From contig CAZBRO010000009.1 of NCBI GenBank assembly GCA_964494505.1, forward strand, positions 62,001-126,000: a stretch of DNA of 64,000 nucleotides. The letters run 5' to 3'. The notes beneath the pieces were generated by a model. It did not search any database and was not told where the DNA came from. It saw only the letters and a program-made list of their open reading frames with translations. Position numbers and translations under genes: made by a program. Below, piece by piece: positions 19,161-28,310 of the stretch. How positions within the stretch are numbered: the stretch's first letter is position 1; every line of letters begins with the position of its first letter. Origin of the DNA: CAIYRG01 sp964494505. Lineage in GTDB: Bacteria; Pseudomonadota; Alphaproteobacteria; Micropepsales; Micropepsaceae.

Positions 19161-22100
19161 GTGGACCGTCTGACCGCCATCGCTAAAGCCGAAGGCCGCC
19201 TCTCCGTCAGCGGGGCGCCGCAGGGCTATGACGCTTTCATCGCGGCGGAAGCCGCCAAGCGCACGAAGGGGCTCGTGCTGTTCGTCGCGGCCGACGATTC
19301 GCGCGCGGCAGGCGCGCTTGAAGCCGCGCGCTTCTTCGCGCCCGATCTTGCCGTGCTTTCGTTCCCCGCCTGGGATTGCCTTCCCTATGACCGCGTATCC
19401 CCGCGCTCGGATATCGAGAGCCAGCGCCTGGCGACGTTGTCGGCGCTTGCCGCCCGCGGCGAGCGGGCAGGGCCCATGCTGGTCGTCACCACGATCAACG
19501 CGGCCATCCAGCGGGTGCCGCCGCGCGAAACGATCAAGGACGCGAGCTTTCTCGCGAAGGCGGGGAGGCGGGTGGACCGCGATGCGCTGACCCATTTCCT
19601 TGCCCGCAACGGCTATTCCAGCACCGGCACGGTGCGCGAGCCCGGCGAATTCGCGGTCCGCGGCGGCATCCTCGATCTGTGGCCGCCGGGCAGCGAGGAA
19701 CCGTTGCGGCTCGACTTTTTCGGGGACGACCTCGAAACCATCCGCCGGTTCGACGCGGAATCCCAGCTCACCACGGGCACGGAAAACGAAATCGCCCTGC
19801 TGCCGGCGAGCGAAACGCCGCTCGATTCCACCTCCATCAGCCGGTTCCGCAGCGGCTATGTCGCGGCCTTCGGCGCTGTCACCGACGACGACCCGCTCTA
19901 TGAGGCGGTAAGCGCGGGGCGCAAGCATGCGGGGCAGGAGCACTGGCTGCCGCTGTTCTACGCCCATCTCGACACGCTGTTCGATTACGCCGGCCGCGTG
20001 CCGGTTTTCTTGAGCGCCAATGTCGAAGAAGCCCGCAAAGCGCGGGTGGACCTGATCGCCGATTACTACACCACGCGCGAATCCTTGCGCGCCGGCACGG
20101 CGAAGCAGGGCGCGGGCGCCATGGCGGCCCCCTATAAGCCGTTGAAACCGGCGGCCCTCTATCTGACCGACGCCGAGTGGGAACGCGCGCTGCACAGCCG
20201 TCCGGTGCGCGAGCTGTCGCCGTTTACCGCACCCGATTCGATCAAATCCACCGATGCGCATGGCAGACCGGGGCGCGATTTCGCGCCGGAGCGCGCTCAG
20301 GAGGGCCGCATCGTCGAGGGCAGCAGCCGCGTCAACATCTTCGAGGCCGCCGCCGCCCACATCGCGCAATTGCAGGCGAGCGGCCACCGCGTCGTCGTCG
20401 GCTGCTGGACCGAAGGTTCCACCGAGCGCATGGGCGGAGTGCTTGCGGACCACGGTGTTGCCGCGATCAAGCGCATCGCCGATTGGCGCGAAGGCGAAGG
20501 CCTGCACAAATCGGCAGTCGGGCTCGCAGTGCTCGGAATCGAGCATGGCTTCGAAGCACCGGATTTCGCAGTCGTCACCGAACAGGACATCCTCGGCGAC
20601 CGCATGGTGCGTTCGCGGGGACGCGCACGGCGCTCGCAGAATTTCCTTTCCGAGGCCTCGGCGCTGACCCCGGGCGATCTCGTCACCCATATCGAGCACG
20701 GCATCGGGCGCTATCTGGGCCTGAAGGCCATCGAGGTGCAGGCCGAGCCGCACGATTGCCTGGAGCTGCAATATGACGGGGGCAAGCTGTTCCTTCCGGT
20801 CGAGAATATCGAGCTTCTGACGCGCTTCGGCTCGGAAGAGGCGGGGGTGCAGCTCGACAAATTGGGGGGCGTGGGCTGGCAGACCCGCAAGGCGCGCATG
20901 AAGGCGCGCGTGCGCGAGATGGCGGCCGAACTGATCCGCATCGCGGCCGCCCGCGCGATGAAGGAAATGCCGCCCGCCGAAACACCGGACGGCCTCTACG
21001 ACGAATTCTGCGCCCGTTTCCCCTATGCCGAAACCGAGGATCAGGAAAAAGCCATCGGGGAGGTGATCGAGGACCTCGCCAAGGGCCGGCCGATGGATCG
21101 GCTGGTCTGCGGCGATGTCGGTTTCGGCAAGACGGAGGTGGCGCTGCGGGCGGCCTTCGTGATGGCGATGAGCGGGAAACAGGTGGCCGTGGTGGTGCCG
21201 ACCACGCTGCTCGCGCGGCAGCATTACCGCACCTTCAGCGCGCGCTTTTCGGGTTATCCCATTCGCATCGCGCAGCTTTCGCGATTCACTCCGCCCAAGG
21301 ACGCAAAGGAATACAAAGCCGGGCTGGCCAGCGGCGACGTCGACATCATCATCGGCACGCACGCGCTGCTGGCCAAGAGCATCGAATTCAAGAACCTCGG
21401 GCTCGTCATCGTGGATGAGGAGCAGCATTTCGGCGTCGCCCACAAGGAGCGGCTGAAGAGCCTCAAGGCCGACGTGCACGTGCTGACCCTGACCGCCACG
21501 CCCATTCCACGGACGCTGCAATTGGCGCTGTCGGGCGTGCGCGATCTGTCGCTCATCACCACGCCCCCGATCGACCGGCTGGCGGTTCGAACCTATGTAA
21601 CGCCGTTCGATCCCTTGACCATCCGAGAGGCGCTGTTGCGCGAGCATTATCGCGGCGGGCAAAGCTTCTATGTGGTGCCGCGCATCGCCGATTTGGGGGA
21701 GGCCGCGGTTTTCCTGAAAGAGACGGTGCCGGAGGTGAAGACCGCGGTCGCGCATGGCCAGATCGGCGCGGCGCAATTGGAAGACACCATGACCGCGTTC
21801 TACGACGGCAAGATCGACGTGCTGGTCTCGACCAATATCGTGGAGTCGGGCCTCGACATCCCCACCGCCAACACGATGATCGTGCACCGCGCCGACATGT
21901 TCGGCTTAGCACAGCTCTATCAGTTGCGCGGGCGCATCGGCCGCGCCAAGCAGCGTGCTTATGCCTACCTCACCACGCCGCCGGACAAGAAGCTGACCGA
22001 AGGCGCGCAGCGCCGGCTGCAGGTGCTGCAATCCCTCGACAATCTCGGCGCCGGGTTCTCCGTCGCGAGCCACGATCTCGACATTCGCGGCGCCGGCAAT

Positions 22101-22673
22101 CTTCTGGGTGAGGAACAGTCCGGCCATGTGCGCGAGGTCGGCATCGAGCTTTACCAGAACATGCTGGAAGAGGCGGTCGCGTCGATGCGGGCCGGGCGCA
22201 TGGACGAAGAGATCGAGGAAGCATGGTCGCCTCAGATCAGCGTGGGTGCGGCCGTACTCATCCCCGAAACCTACGTGCCCGACCTGAATGTGCGCATGGC
22301 GCTGTACCGGCGTTTGTCGGAGCTGGATGCAAAGGAGATCGACAGTTTCGCGGCCGAGTTGATCGACCGCTTCGGGAAGCTGCCGGAAGAGGTTGAGCAT
22401 TTGCTCAAGATCGTCGCCATCAAGCATCTCTGCCGCGTCGCCATGGTGGAGAAGATCGAGGCCGGGCCGAAAGGGGCTACCATTTCCTTCCGGAACAATG
22501 CCTATCCCAATGCGCTTGGGCTGGTGCGGCTGATCACGGAGCATGCCGGCACGATGAAAGTGCGGCCCGATCAGAAGGTGGTGGTGATGCGCGATTGGCC
22601 CACGCCCGAAGCCCGGCTGAAGGGCGCCGAGGCGCTGCTCAACCAGCTTGCGCGATTGGCGAAGGCCGCGTGA
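19161..22673 (+). CDS. mfd: transcription-repair coupling factor
   Basis: 1170 residues starting at GTG 19161, close to the usual length. N-terminal UvrB-like modules (GGILDLWPPGSEEPLRLDFF) bind UvrA. The RNA polymerase-interacting domain (GDLVTHIEHGIGRYLGL) precedes the translocase, which has Walker A GDVGFGKTE (about 651-659), Walker B DEEQHFG (from 752) and the VSTNIVESGLDIPTANT helicase motif. Mfd displaces stalled RNA polymerase and recruits the UvrABC excision system. The stop overlaps the next gene by four bases (GTGA). Confidence 0.98.
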   Translation: MDRLTAIAKAEGRLSVSGAPQGYDAFIAAEAAKRTKGLVLFVAADDSRAAGALEAARFFAPDLAVLSFPAWDCLPYDRVSPRSDIESQRLATLSALAARGERAGPMLVVTTINAAIQRVPPRETIKDASFLAKAGRRVDRDALTHFLARNGYSSTGTVREPGEFAVRGGILDLWPPGSEEPLRLDFFGDDLETIRRFDAESQLTTGTENEIALLPASETPLDSTSISRFRSGYVAAFGAVTDDDPLYEAVSAGRKHAGQEHWLPLFYAHLDTLFDYAGRVPVFLSANVEEARKARVDLIADYYTTRESLRAGTAKQGAGAMAAPYKPLKPAALYLTDAEWERALHSRPVRELSPFTAPDSIKSTDAHGRPGRDFAPERAQEGRIVEGSSRVNIFEAAAAHIAQLQASGHRVVVGCWTEGSTERMGGVLADHGVAAIKRIADWREGEGLHKSAVGLAVLGIEHGFEAPDFAVVTEQDILGDRMVRSRGRARRSQNFLSEASALTPGDLVTHIEHGIGRYLGLKAIEVQAEPHDCLELQYDGGKLFLPVENIELLTRFGSEEAGVQLDKLGGVGWQTRKARMKARVREMAAELIRIAAARAMKEMPPAETPDGLYDEFCARFPYAETEDQEKAIGEVIEDLAKGRPMDRLVCGDVGFGKTEVALRAAFVMAMSGKQVAVVVPTTLLARQHYRTFSARFSGYPIRIAQLSRFTPPKDAKEYKAGLASGDVDIIIGTHALLAKSIEFKNLGLVIVDEEQHFGVAHKERLKSLKADVHVLTLTATPIPRTLQLALSGVRDLSLITTPPIDRLAVRTYVTPFDPLTIREALLREHYRGGQSFYVVPRIADLGEAAVFLKETVPEVKTAVAHGQIGAAQLEDTMTAFYDGKIDVLVSTNIVESGLDIPTANTMIVHRADMFGLAQLYQLRGRIGRAKQRAYAYLTTPPDKKLTEGAQRRLQVLQSLDNLGAGFSVASHDLDIRGAGNLLGEEQSGHVREVGIELYQNMLEEAVASMRAGRMDEEIEEAWSPQISVGAAVLIPETYVPDLNVRMALYRRLSELDAKEIDSFAAELIDRFGKLPEEVEHLLKIVAIKHLCRVAMVEKIEAGPKGATISFRNNAYPNALGLVRLITEHAGTMKVRPDQKVVVMRDWPTPEARLKGAEALLNQLARLAKAA

Positions 22674-23605
22674 GCACCAGACCGCAAATACGGGTTGCGT
22701 TCGCCTATTTCTGGCCCGGATTCACGCCGGACAATTTCCGCAGCTTCTTCCCGTTCGTATACGACAAATACGATCTCGTGCCGTCGAGCGAACCGGAGAT
22801 CGTGTTCTATTCGGTATTCTCGCCGCAATTCCGCCCCTATGCGGACGCCCGCGAAATTCATCCCGTAACGCGCGTGCCGCCCGGGAAATATCTGCGCGTG
22901 TTCGTCACCGGAGAGAATTTCGAGCCGGACATGGCCAATTGCGAATTTGCCATGAGTTTTTCCGCGCTGGTGAGTCACCCGAACCATTTGCGGCTGCCGC
23001 TCTGGGTATACGAGAACCGCGGCTGGGGTTTTACGCCCGAGCGTCTTGTGAAACGGCCCGATACCGATTGGGAAAAGATCGCGGCCGAAAAGACGGCGTT
23101 CTGCAATTTCGTCTATCTGCACGAGGTGCCGTTCCGCGATGCGATATTCCGTACACTGAGCGCCTATAAGCGCGTCGATGCCGCCGGGCGCTGCCAGAAC
23201 AACATGAACGGCTGGACCGTTCCCTATGCGCCCAGCCGGGTGACGGGGAAGGTGGATTTCTTCCGGCGCTACAAGTTCACGCTTAGCGTCGAGAACACGA
23301 TCTGGCCCGGTTACATGACCGAGAAGCTGGTCGACCCGATGTATGTGGCCAGCATTCCCATATACGCCGGCGATCCGCTGGCGAAGCGATCGTTCAACCC
23401 CGAGGGCTATATCGATTTCACGTCGTTTGCGTCGATGAAAGAGATGTTGGAATTCGTGCGCGAAGTGGACAACGACCGCGATCTGTATCTGAAGATGCTC
23501 GCTGCGCCGTTCTATCGCGCGAACACGATTCCAGATTACGCGCGCGACGAGACGATCCTCGCCTTCTTCGACCGCATCGCAGCGGCCGCGCTCGCCCGAG
23601 GCTGA
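22670..23605 (+). CDS. GT10-family (fucosyltransferase-like) glycosyltransferase
   Basis: 311 residues from GTG 22670, overlapping the mfd stop by four bases. The C-terminal donor-binding motif is clear near 200-235: FTLSVENTIWPGYMTEKLVD followed by a SIPIYAGDP strand, matching the alpha-1,3-fucosyltransferase pattern FxxxFENs...YVTEK...PVYxG. The N-terminal half has weak Rossmann-like features. The donor may be GDP-fucose, but related enzymes use other GDP sugars. Its last residues ILAFFDRIAAAA recur as a gene remnant at 24.8 kb. Translational coupling to a repair gene is odd and probably reflects insertion, not function. Confidence 0.85.
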   Translation: MSTRPQIRVAFAYFWPGFTPDNFRSFFPFVYDKYDLVPSSEPEIVFYSVFSPQFRPYADAREIHPVTRVPPGKYLRVFVTGENFEPDMANCEFAMSFSALVSHPNHLRLPLWVYENRGWGFTPERLVKRPDTDWEKIAAEKTAFCNFVYLHEVPFRDAIFRTLSAYKRVDAAGRCQNNMNGWTVPYAPSRVTGKVDFFRRYKFTLSVENTIWPGYMTEKLVDPMYVASIPIYAGDPLAKRSFNPEGYIDFTSFASMKEMLEFVREVDNDRDLYLKMLAAPFYRANTIPDYARDETILAFFDRIAAAALARG

Positions 23606-23668
23606 CGGCTCTACCGGTCGAATTTGTAAGGTGCTAAAGTGCATGTCCAACTCTGGGCGGGGGCGCCA

Positions 23669-24682
23669 ATGTTGGCACGGATGGCAGTCGTATCAATAGC
23701 CGCTATCGCTGTCGCAGTCGTCGGTGCGGCGAGAGCACAAACATCAATCGTAACCATTGAGGCGTCCCAGAGCGGCGACTCGGCTCTGGCTCCTGCTCCG
23801 GTTAAACCGCTGGAAATCTCGGATGGGGAATACCCGTTCGAGTCGCTGCTCGCGGAGGAGCAAGGCAAAGTCGTCCTAGGATTCATCATCGACAGCGCCG
23901 GTCATCCCGTAAATCTGCAGATTTTATCATCGAGCGGCACCGCGGCGCTGGATCTGCAGGCCGCAAGAATTTTGGTGACGCGTGGTGTGTTTTTGCCTTC
24001 GTCGAGCAATAGTGCGGCCAAGTTTATAGTCGATTGGCGGCTCCCACTCGAACCAGTCCACGATTATGACATATCTACGTCAGCATCGTCTGCGAATGCG
24101 ACTCTAGCAAAGGCTACAGGCAGTCATTCGGTAGAAGCCAACGATTACCCTCCTCTTTCCATCAAGGCGAAAGAGCAGGGGATTGTGGGCTTGCGTTACG
24201 CGATACGAACCGACGGCTCGGTCGGCGAGGTGCAGATTGTCCAATCCAGCGGGGTCAAGAGATTGGATGACGCCGCAGCGCGAATGTTGCAATTACGTTG
24301 GAAATTCGAGCCGGCAACGGTCGACGGGAAGCCCGTGGAGGTGTGGATTCCAGCTACCGTTGGATTTCAAATTCTGCCGGACGTCCTGGATAAGAGGTAT
24401 CTTCGCTGCTATGCGAGGCCGATTGGCGGTGGTGAGGTGGTTGCCATAACTGGTGCCTTGTTCAAACCGGGGGGTAATCCGCCGCTCTTTCCAAAGCAGA
24501 TCGTTGATCGATGGACCCTCGTCAACAGAAGCGGCGATGTGGCCGATGTGCTCCTGTCAACCAAGAGTGGGTTGCAGCGTCCAATAGGTTCGCTTGCGAA
24601 CGCGCTTAAGGGGACGGGCTATAGAGTCCCCGATGCGGCTAACGGGTGTTGGTACTACGATCCGTTGGTGATTCCCCAGTAA
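23669..24682 (+). CDS. exported protein with two tandem TonB C-terminal domains
   Basis: 337 residues from ATG 23669, after a purine-rich stretch. A signal peptide covers about 1-23 (VGAARAQ). Two TonB-C-like domains follow: 53-127 (EYPFESLLAEEQGKVVLGFI ... ILSSSGTAALD) and 158-235 (DYPPLSIKAKEQGIVGLRYA ... VQSSGVKRLDDAA). A tail of about 100 residues with several cysteines has no match I recognise. There is no proline-rich periplasmic spanner, so it is not a classical energising TonB; family members of this shape are usually annotated only as TonB-family proteins. The tail of a degraded aldehyde dehydrogenase begins five bases after its stop. Confidence 0.82.
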   Translation: MLARMAVVSIAAIAVAVVGAARAQTSIVTIEASQSGDSALAPAPVKPLEISDGEYPFESLLAEEQGKVVLGFIIDSAGHPVNLQILSSSGTAALDLQAARILVTRGVFLPSSSNSAAKFIVDWRLPLEPVHDYDISTSASSANATLAKATGSHSVEANDYPPLSIKAKEQGIVGLRYAIRTDGSVGEVQIVQSSGVKRLDDAAARMLQLRWKFEPATVDGKPVEVWIPATVGFQILPDVLDKRYLRCYARPIGGGEVVAITGALFKPGGNPPLFPKQIVDRWTLVNRSGDVADVLLSTKSGLQRPIGSLANALKGTGYRVPDAANGCWYYDPLVIPQ

Positions 24683-24687
24683 AATGG

Positions 24688-24777
24688 TCATCCGATCTGA
24701 ATATAGGTCGTCTTGAGCTGTGTGTATTTGTGCAGCGCGTGGAGCGATCTGTTCCGGCCTAAACAGGATCGCTTGTG
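24688..24777 (-). pseudogene. remnant of an aldehyde dehydrogenase C-terminus
   Basis: Read on the minus strand, this 90-base segment encodes HKRSCLGRNRSLHALHKY followed by TQLKTTYIQIG and a stop. It is nearly identical to the last 29 residues of the intact aldehyde dehydrogenase at 25672-27162 (YKQSGFGRDKSLHALHKY...). Nothing upstream of it is homologous, so the rest of the gene has been lost. It abuts the GT10 remnant. Confidence 0.88.
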
Positions 24778-24780
24778 CGC

Positions 24781-24832
24781 GATCCTCGCCTTCTTCGACC
24801 GCATCGCCGCAGCCGCGTCGGCGCGGCGATAG
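24781..24832 (+). pseudogene. remnant of a GT10 glycosyltransferase C-terminus
   Basis: Encodes ILAFFDRIAAAASARR and a stop. It corresponds to the final residues of the intact GT10 gene (ILAFFDRIAAAALARG, ending 23605), including 27 identical consecutive bases (24781-24807 with 23554-23580). No upstream part of a second GT10 gene remains. Confidence 0.85.
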
Positions 24833-24840
24833 GCACCGTA

Positions 24841-25665
24841 TCAACGCCGGTTGATCTCGGCGAGTTGGAGCGCGATGCCGCGGTACTGTTCGGGCTCCGT
24901 CCAGGTGTGGGACCAATAGGTGACCAACGAGGAAGCGGGAAACAACCGCTTCTTCTGATCCTCGCTCAGCAATGCGCTGCCCTGCATCTGACAGAACTCG
25001 GCATGAACCGGGTCGCTCCAGTCGATCGGATACCATTCCTTCGGCGGCAGCAGCTTTATGGAGGAGCGCGTCGCCCGCGGTTTCAAATCGCCGGGCAGGT
25101 ATTTCGCCATTGCGCCGATCATCTGCGATGACATCAGCGGCTCTTTGGAGAGATAGATGTCGGTGGCCGATTTGAGGGGGATGGGCCCGGTCAGGGCCTC
25201 CGCTCCACGCAGGCCGATGTGAAACGAACTGGCGATCAGGCTGATGAGGAGAAGCCAGAATTCTTCTCGCGGACGCGACGCCATGATCGCGTTCGGGACC
25301 GAATGCGCGAAATCCGGATTTGGTCCCATTCTGCCCAGCAGGATGCCCTCGAAACCGGCAAACTTGTCGAGCGGCGAGAGACACTCCGTATCCATGTCGA
25401 TGTAGAACCCGCCGTTTTTGTAGAGATAGAAATAGCGCACGGCGTCGGCACGATAGATTTCGGCCGGGAACTGATCGTAGATCGGCAGGAACCAGGGAAA
25501 AAATTCGGCGATGAATTTCCGGTTGTCGCCGTCGTCCCAGAGGGTGAAGGAAAAATCCCTGTTCTTCTCCATGACGGTCGATCGCCAATAGGCGAAATCG
25601 TCCGGGATATCGGTCTTGGATTTCCAGGTCTGGAAAATGCGGCGACCCACGCAATCGTCGTTCAA
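24841..25665 (-). CDS. GT32-type (Gly_transf_sug) glycosyltransferase
   Basis: Up to 274 residues. The upstream-most start is TTG 25665 with no good ribosome site; GTG 25650 is an alternative, but either way the conserved RRIFQTWKS strand is at the N-terminus. The DXD donor/metal site is Asp90-Met-Asp92 in KNGGFYIDMDTECL, preceded by the family helix EIYRADAVRYFYLYKNGG. This matches the OCH1-like/capsular sugar transferase family. Donor and acceptor are unknown. It begins seven bases after the aldehyde dehydrogenase stop and is probably co-transcribed with it. It is one of three orphan glycosyltransferases in the window. Confidence 0.85.
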   Translation of the reverse strand: MNDDCVGRRIFQTWKSKTDIPDDFAYWRSTVMEKNRDFSFTLWDDGDNRKFIAEFFPWFLPIYDQFPAEIYRADAVRYFYLYKNGGFYIDMDTECLSPLDKFAGFEGILLGRMGPNPDFAHSVPNAIMASRPREEFWLLLISLIASSFHIGLRGAEALTGPIPLKSATDIYLSKEPLMSSQMIGAMAKYLPGDLKPRATRSSIKLLPPKEWYPIDWSDPVHAEFCQMQGSALLSEDQKKRLFPASSLVTYWSHTWTEPEQYRGIALQLAEINRR

Positions 25666-25671
25666 GGGGGC

Positions 25672-27162
25672 TCACCCGATCTGGATATAGGTGGTCTTGA
25701 GCTGTGTGTATTTGTGCAGCGCGTGGAGCGATTTGTCACGGCCGAAGCCCGATTGCTTGTAGCCGCCGAACGGCACCTCGATGCCGCCGCCGTCGCGCGT
25801 GTTGACCGTCACCGTCCCCGCCCTGAGCGCGCGTGCGATTTTGTGCGCCTTGGTCAGATCGTTGGTCCACAAATTCGCTTCCAGCCCGTATTTCGAATCG
25901 TTGGCGAGCTTCACCGCCTCTTCCGGCGTCTTGAAGGTGATAGCCGACAGCACGGGGCCGAAAATCTCCTCGCGCGCGATGGTCATGCTGTTGTTGACTC
26001 GGTCGAAGATGGTGGGCTCGATATAGAAGCCGCCGGTTTCCGTCCTCACCTGATTGCCGCCGAGCGTCAATGTTGCCCCTTCGGTCTTGCCCATATCGAT
26101 GAAGCCGAGCACGCGGTGCGTCTGGGTTGCGTCCACGATGGCGCCCATTTTGGTTTTCTCGTCCAGCGGGTCACCCGGCCGGTATTGTTTCGCGAGCGCG
26201 GCTACCTCCGACAGGAATGCGTCATGGATCTTGTCCTCGATGAGCAGTCGCGAGGCCGCGTCGCAGACCTGGCCGGAATTGTAGAAGATGCCGTCGGCGG
26301 CACCTTTGGCCGCGGCCTTGAGATCGGGCGTGTCGGCGAAGACGATGTTCGGAGTCTTGCCGCCGCATTCGAGGCTGACCGTCTTCATGTTGGATTCGGC
26401 GGAATATTTGAGGAAGAACTTCCCCACTTCGGTCGAACCTGTGAAGGTGAGCGCATCCACGTCCATGTGGCGGCCGAGCGCCTGGCCCGCGGTTTCGCCG
26501 AAACCCGGCACCACGTTGAAGACGCCCGGGGGTATCCCCGCTTCGGCCGCAAGCTCGGCCACGCGGAGTGCAGTCAGCGGCGATTGCTCCGCGGGCTTCA
26601 GCACCACGGAATTGCCGGCCGCAAGCGCGGGAGCGAATTTCCACGCCGCCATCAGAAGCGGGAAATTCCACGGCACCACTGCGCCGACGACCCCGATGGG
26701 CTCGCGTGTGATCAGGGCAAGCGCGGTTTTCGGTGTGGGTGCGATTTCGTCATAGAGCTTGTCGATGGCCTCGCCGTACCAGCGGACGCATTCGGTGACC
26801 GCGCGCACATCGCCGCCACGCGCGTTCGCGATCGGCTTTCCCATGTCGAGGGTTTCGAGGAGCGCGATCTCGTCGCCATGCTTCTCGATCAGCTCGGCAA
26901 ATTTGATGAGCGTGCGCTTGCGCGCCTTGGGCGAGCGGTCGGCCCAGCGTCCGTCCTCGAAGGCGTCGCGCGCGGCCTTCACGGCGCGGTCCACATCTTG
27001 CGCATCGCATGCCGCCACGCGGGCGAGCACCGCGCCATCCACCGGCGAGATGCAGTCGAAGGTCGCACCATTGGCGGCGTCCATGAACGCGCCGCCGATG
27101 AAAGCCTTGTCCCGGATGGTCAGGCGGGAGGCTTCCGCCCGCCAGTCGATCGCCACGGTCAT
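25672..27162 (-). CDS. NAD(P)-dependent aldehyde dehydrogenase
   Basis: 496 residues, typical ALDH length. Motifs: VVPWNFPLLMAAWKFAPALA (about 162-181, cofactor fold), the general base Glu265 in SLECGGKTPN, the catalytic Cys300 in NSGQVCDAASRLL, and EEIFGPVLS near the C-terminus. It is closest in style to gamma-glutamyl-gamma-aminobutyraldehyde or betaine aldehyde dehydrogenases, so a polyamine or amino-aldehyde substrate is possible but unproven. A second, degraded copy of its C-terminus lies about 1 kb downstream, evidence of a past duplication. Confidence 0.92.
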   Translation of the reverse strand: MTVAIDWRAEASRLTIRDKAFIGGAFMDAANGATFDCISPVDGAVLARVAACDAQDVDRAVKAARDAFEDGRWADRSPKARKRTLIKFAELIEKHGDEIALLETLDMGKPIANARGGDVRAVTECVRWYGEAIDKLYDEIAPTPKTALALITREPIGVVGAVVPWNFPLLMAAWKFAPALAAGNSVVLKPAEQSPLTALRVAELAAEAGIPPGVFNVVPGFGETAGQALGRHMDVDALTFTGSTEVGKFFLKYSAESNMKTVSLECGGKTPNIVFADTPDLKAAAKGAADGIFYNSGQVCDAASRLLIEDKIHDAFLSEVAALAKQYRPGDPLDEKTKMGAIVDATQTHRVLGFIDMGKTEGATLTLGGNQVRTETGGFYIEPTIFDRVNNSMTIAREEIFGPVLSAITFKTPEEAVKLANDSKYGLEANLWTNDLTKAHKIARALRAGTVTVNTRDGGGIEVPFGGYKQSGFGRDKSLHALHKYTQLKTTYIQIG

Positions 27163-27282
27163 TTCCGACTCTCCATCAATCGAGACCCATGATCATAACG
27201 TCAAACGCGCCGCACCGGAGGGGCGACGCGCTGAAAGAGCGGGCGTTTGGAAGGCGGGAAGGGTGCGTTGGGGGACCGCAGG

Positions 27283-27450
27283 CTACTTGATCTTGCCTTC
27301 CTTGAATTCGACATGCTTGCGCACGACGGGGTCGTATTTCTTGACCGACATCTTCTCCGTCATGGTGCGCGTGTTCTTTTTCGCGACATAGAAAAAGCCG
27401 GTATTGGCCTCGCTGTTCAGCCGGATTTTGACGGTGGTTGGCTTGGCCAT
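27283..27450 (-). CDS. rpmG: 50S ribosomal protein L33
   Basis: 55 residues from ATG 27450: it opens MAKPTTVKIRLNSEANTGFF and contains YVAKKNTRTMTEKMSVKKYD, then ends in EGKIK. This is the cysteine-free form of L33. L33 sits near the E site of the large subunit. The gene lies at the far end of the rnr-Nudix cluster, a common alphaproteobacterial neighbourhood. A strong hairpin lies just upstream. Confidence 0.96.
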   Translation of the reverse strand: MAKPTTVKIRLNSEANTGFFYVAKKNTRTMTEKMSVKKYDPVVRKHVEFKEGKIK

Positions 27451-27475
27451 AGCGGCGCTCCTTGGGGACGTCGAA

Positions 27476-27506
27476 GAAGGGCGGCTAAACTACTGAGCCG
27501 CCCTTC
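27476..27506 (-). terminator. hairpin between the GlcG-like gene and rpmG
   Basis: An 11-bp perfect stem (GAAGGGCGGCT with AGCCGCCCTTC) encloses a nine-base loop. It lies 84 bases past the stop of the GlcG-like gene and 26 bases before rpmG. There is no U-tract, so it may be a terminator or part of the rpmG leader. Confidence 0.5.
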
Positions 27507-27590
27507 GATGTCAAGTGAGAGGGGGCGCCCCCTCCGCCCCGCTAGCGCGTGACACCTCCCCCCTAATGACGAGGAGGAAGCGCTCTTGCC

Positions 27591-28163
27591 TCAGCCGCCG
27601 TTGGCACGACCGGGGCGGGGAAGGTTCTGGACCAGCGGAGGCTGCGGGCCGACTGCCGCTTCGAGTGCGGCTTGCGCGCATTCCTCATCCACATTCGAGC
27701 CGCCGACGCCGATGGCGCCCAGGAACTGATCCTCTGCGATGATCGGAAGGCCGCCCTTGTTGGCGAACTCGCCGTTGAAGAAGCCGGCGCGGAATTCGGA
27801 GGCCTGGCCCTGCATCACATTGTTCATGACGATGTGGGTGGAGGCGCGCGTGACGAGCGCGGTCTTGGCCTTCAGGATGGCGGTGGAGGTGTTCAGCTTG
27901 CCCTGGCCGTCCATGCGCTCGAAATAGATCATCTCGCCGGTCGGCTCCATGATGGCGATGGAGACGGCGACGTTCTTCGACTTGGCGTAAGCGACGCAGG
28001 TCGCGGCCATCTTCTTGGCGGTGTCGATGGAGAGGGCGTATTTCTCGTGAATCTTTTTCGCGGCGTCGCCATGGATGACGAGGCTGTCGAGCGACGCGCC
28101 AAAGGCGGCCCCGGCAAAGGCGGTTACGGCCGCGGCAATCATAAGTGTACGGAATTTCTGCAT
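27591..28163 (-). CDS. exported GlcG/HbpS-family haem-binding-like protein
   Basis: 190 residues with a signal peptide (cleavage near FGA/SLD). The body matches the GlcG/HbpS (DUF336) family: AAKKMAATCVAYAKSKNVAVSIAIM, a TAILKAKTALVTRAST helix, then GGLPIIAEDQFLGAIGVGG. Some members bind haem (HbpS), others are of unknown role in glycolate or diol catabolism. It lies about 150 bp downstream of a cytochrome c gene on the same strand, which makes a haem link attractive but unproven. The C-terminus is proline- and glycine-rich. Confidence 0.82.
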   Translation of the reverse strand: MQKFRTLMIAAAVTAFAGAAFGASLDSLVIHGDAAKKIHEKYALSIDTAKKMAATCVAYAKSKNVAVSIAIMEPTGEMIYFERMDGQGKLNTSTAILKAKTALVTRASTHIVMNNVMQGQASEFRAGFFNGEFANKGGLPIIAEDQFLGAIGVGGSNVDEECAQAALEAAVGPQPPLVQNLPRPGRANGG

Positions 28164-28310
28164 GGCAACCTCCCGATTGTGGCGAATGAGGCGCCGATAA
28201 TGCGCGTTCGAAGGCGCCGCTACAATCGCGGGGCTTCAAAAGAAACTGCCGCCGTGGCCTGCCCCCGTTCAAGAGGTGGCACCGGCGGCAGTTCCGAAAC
28301 GAACCGGCTC

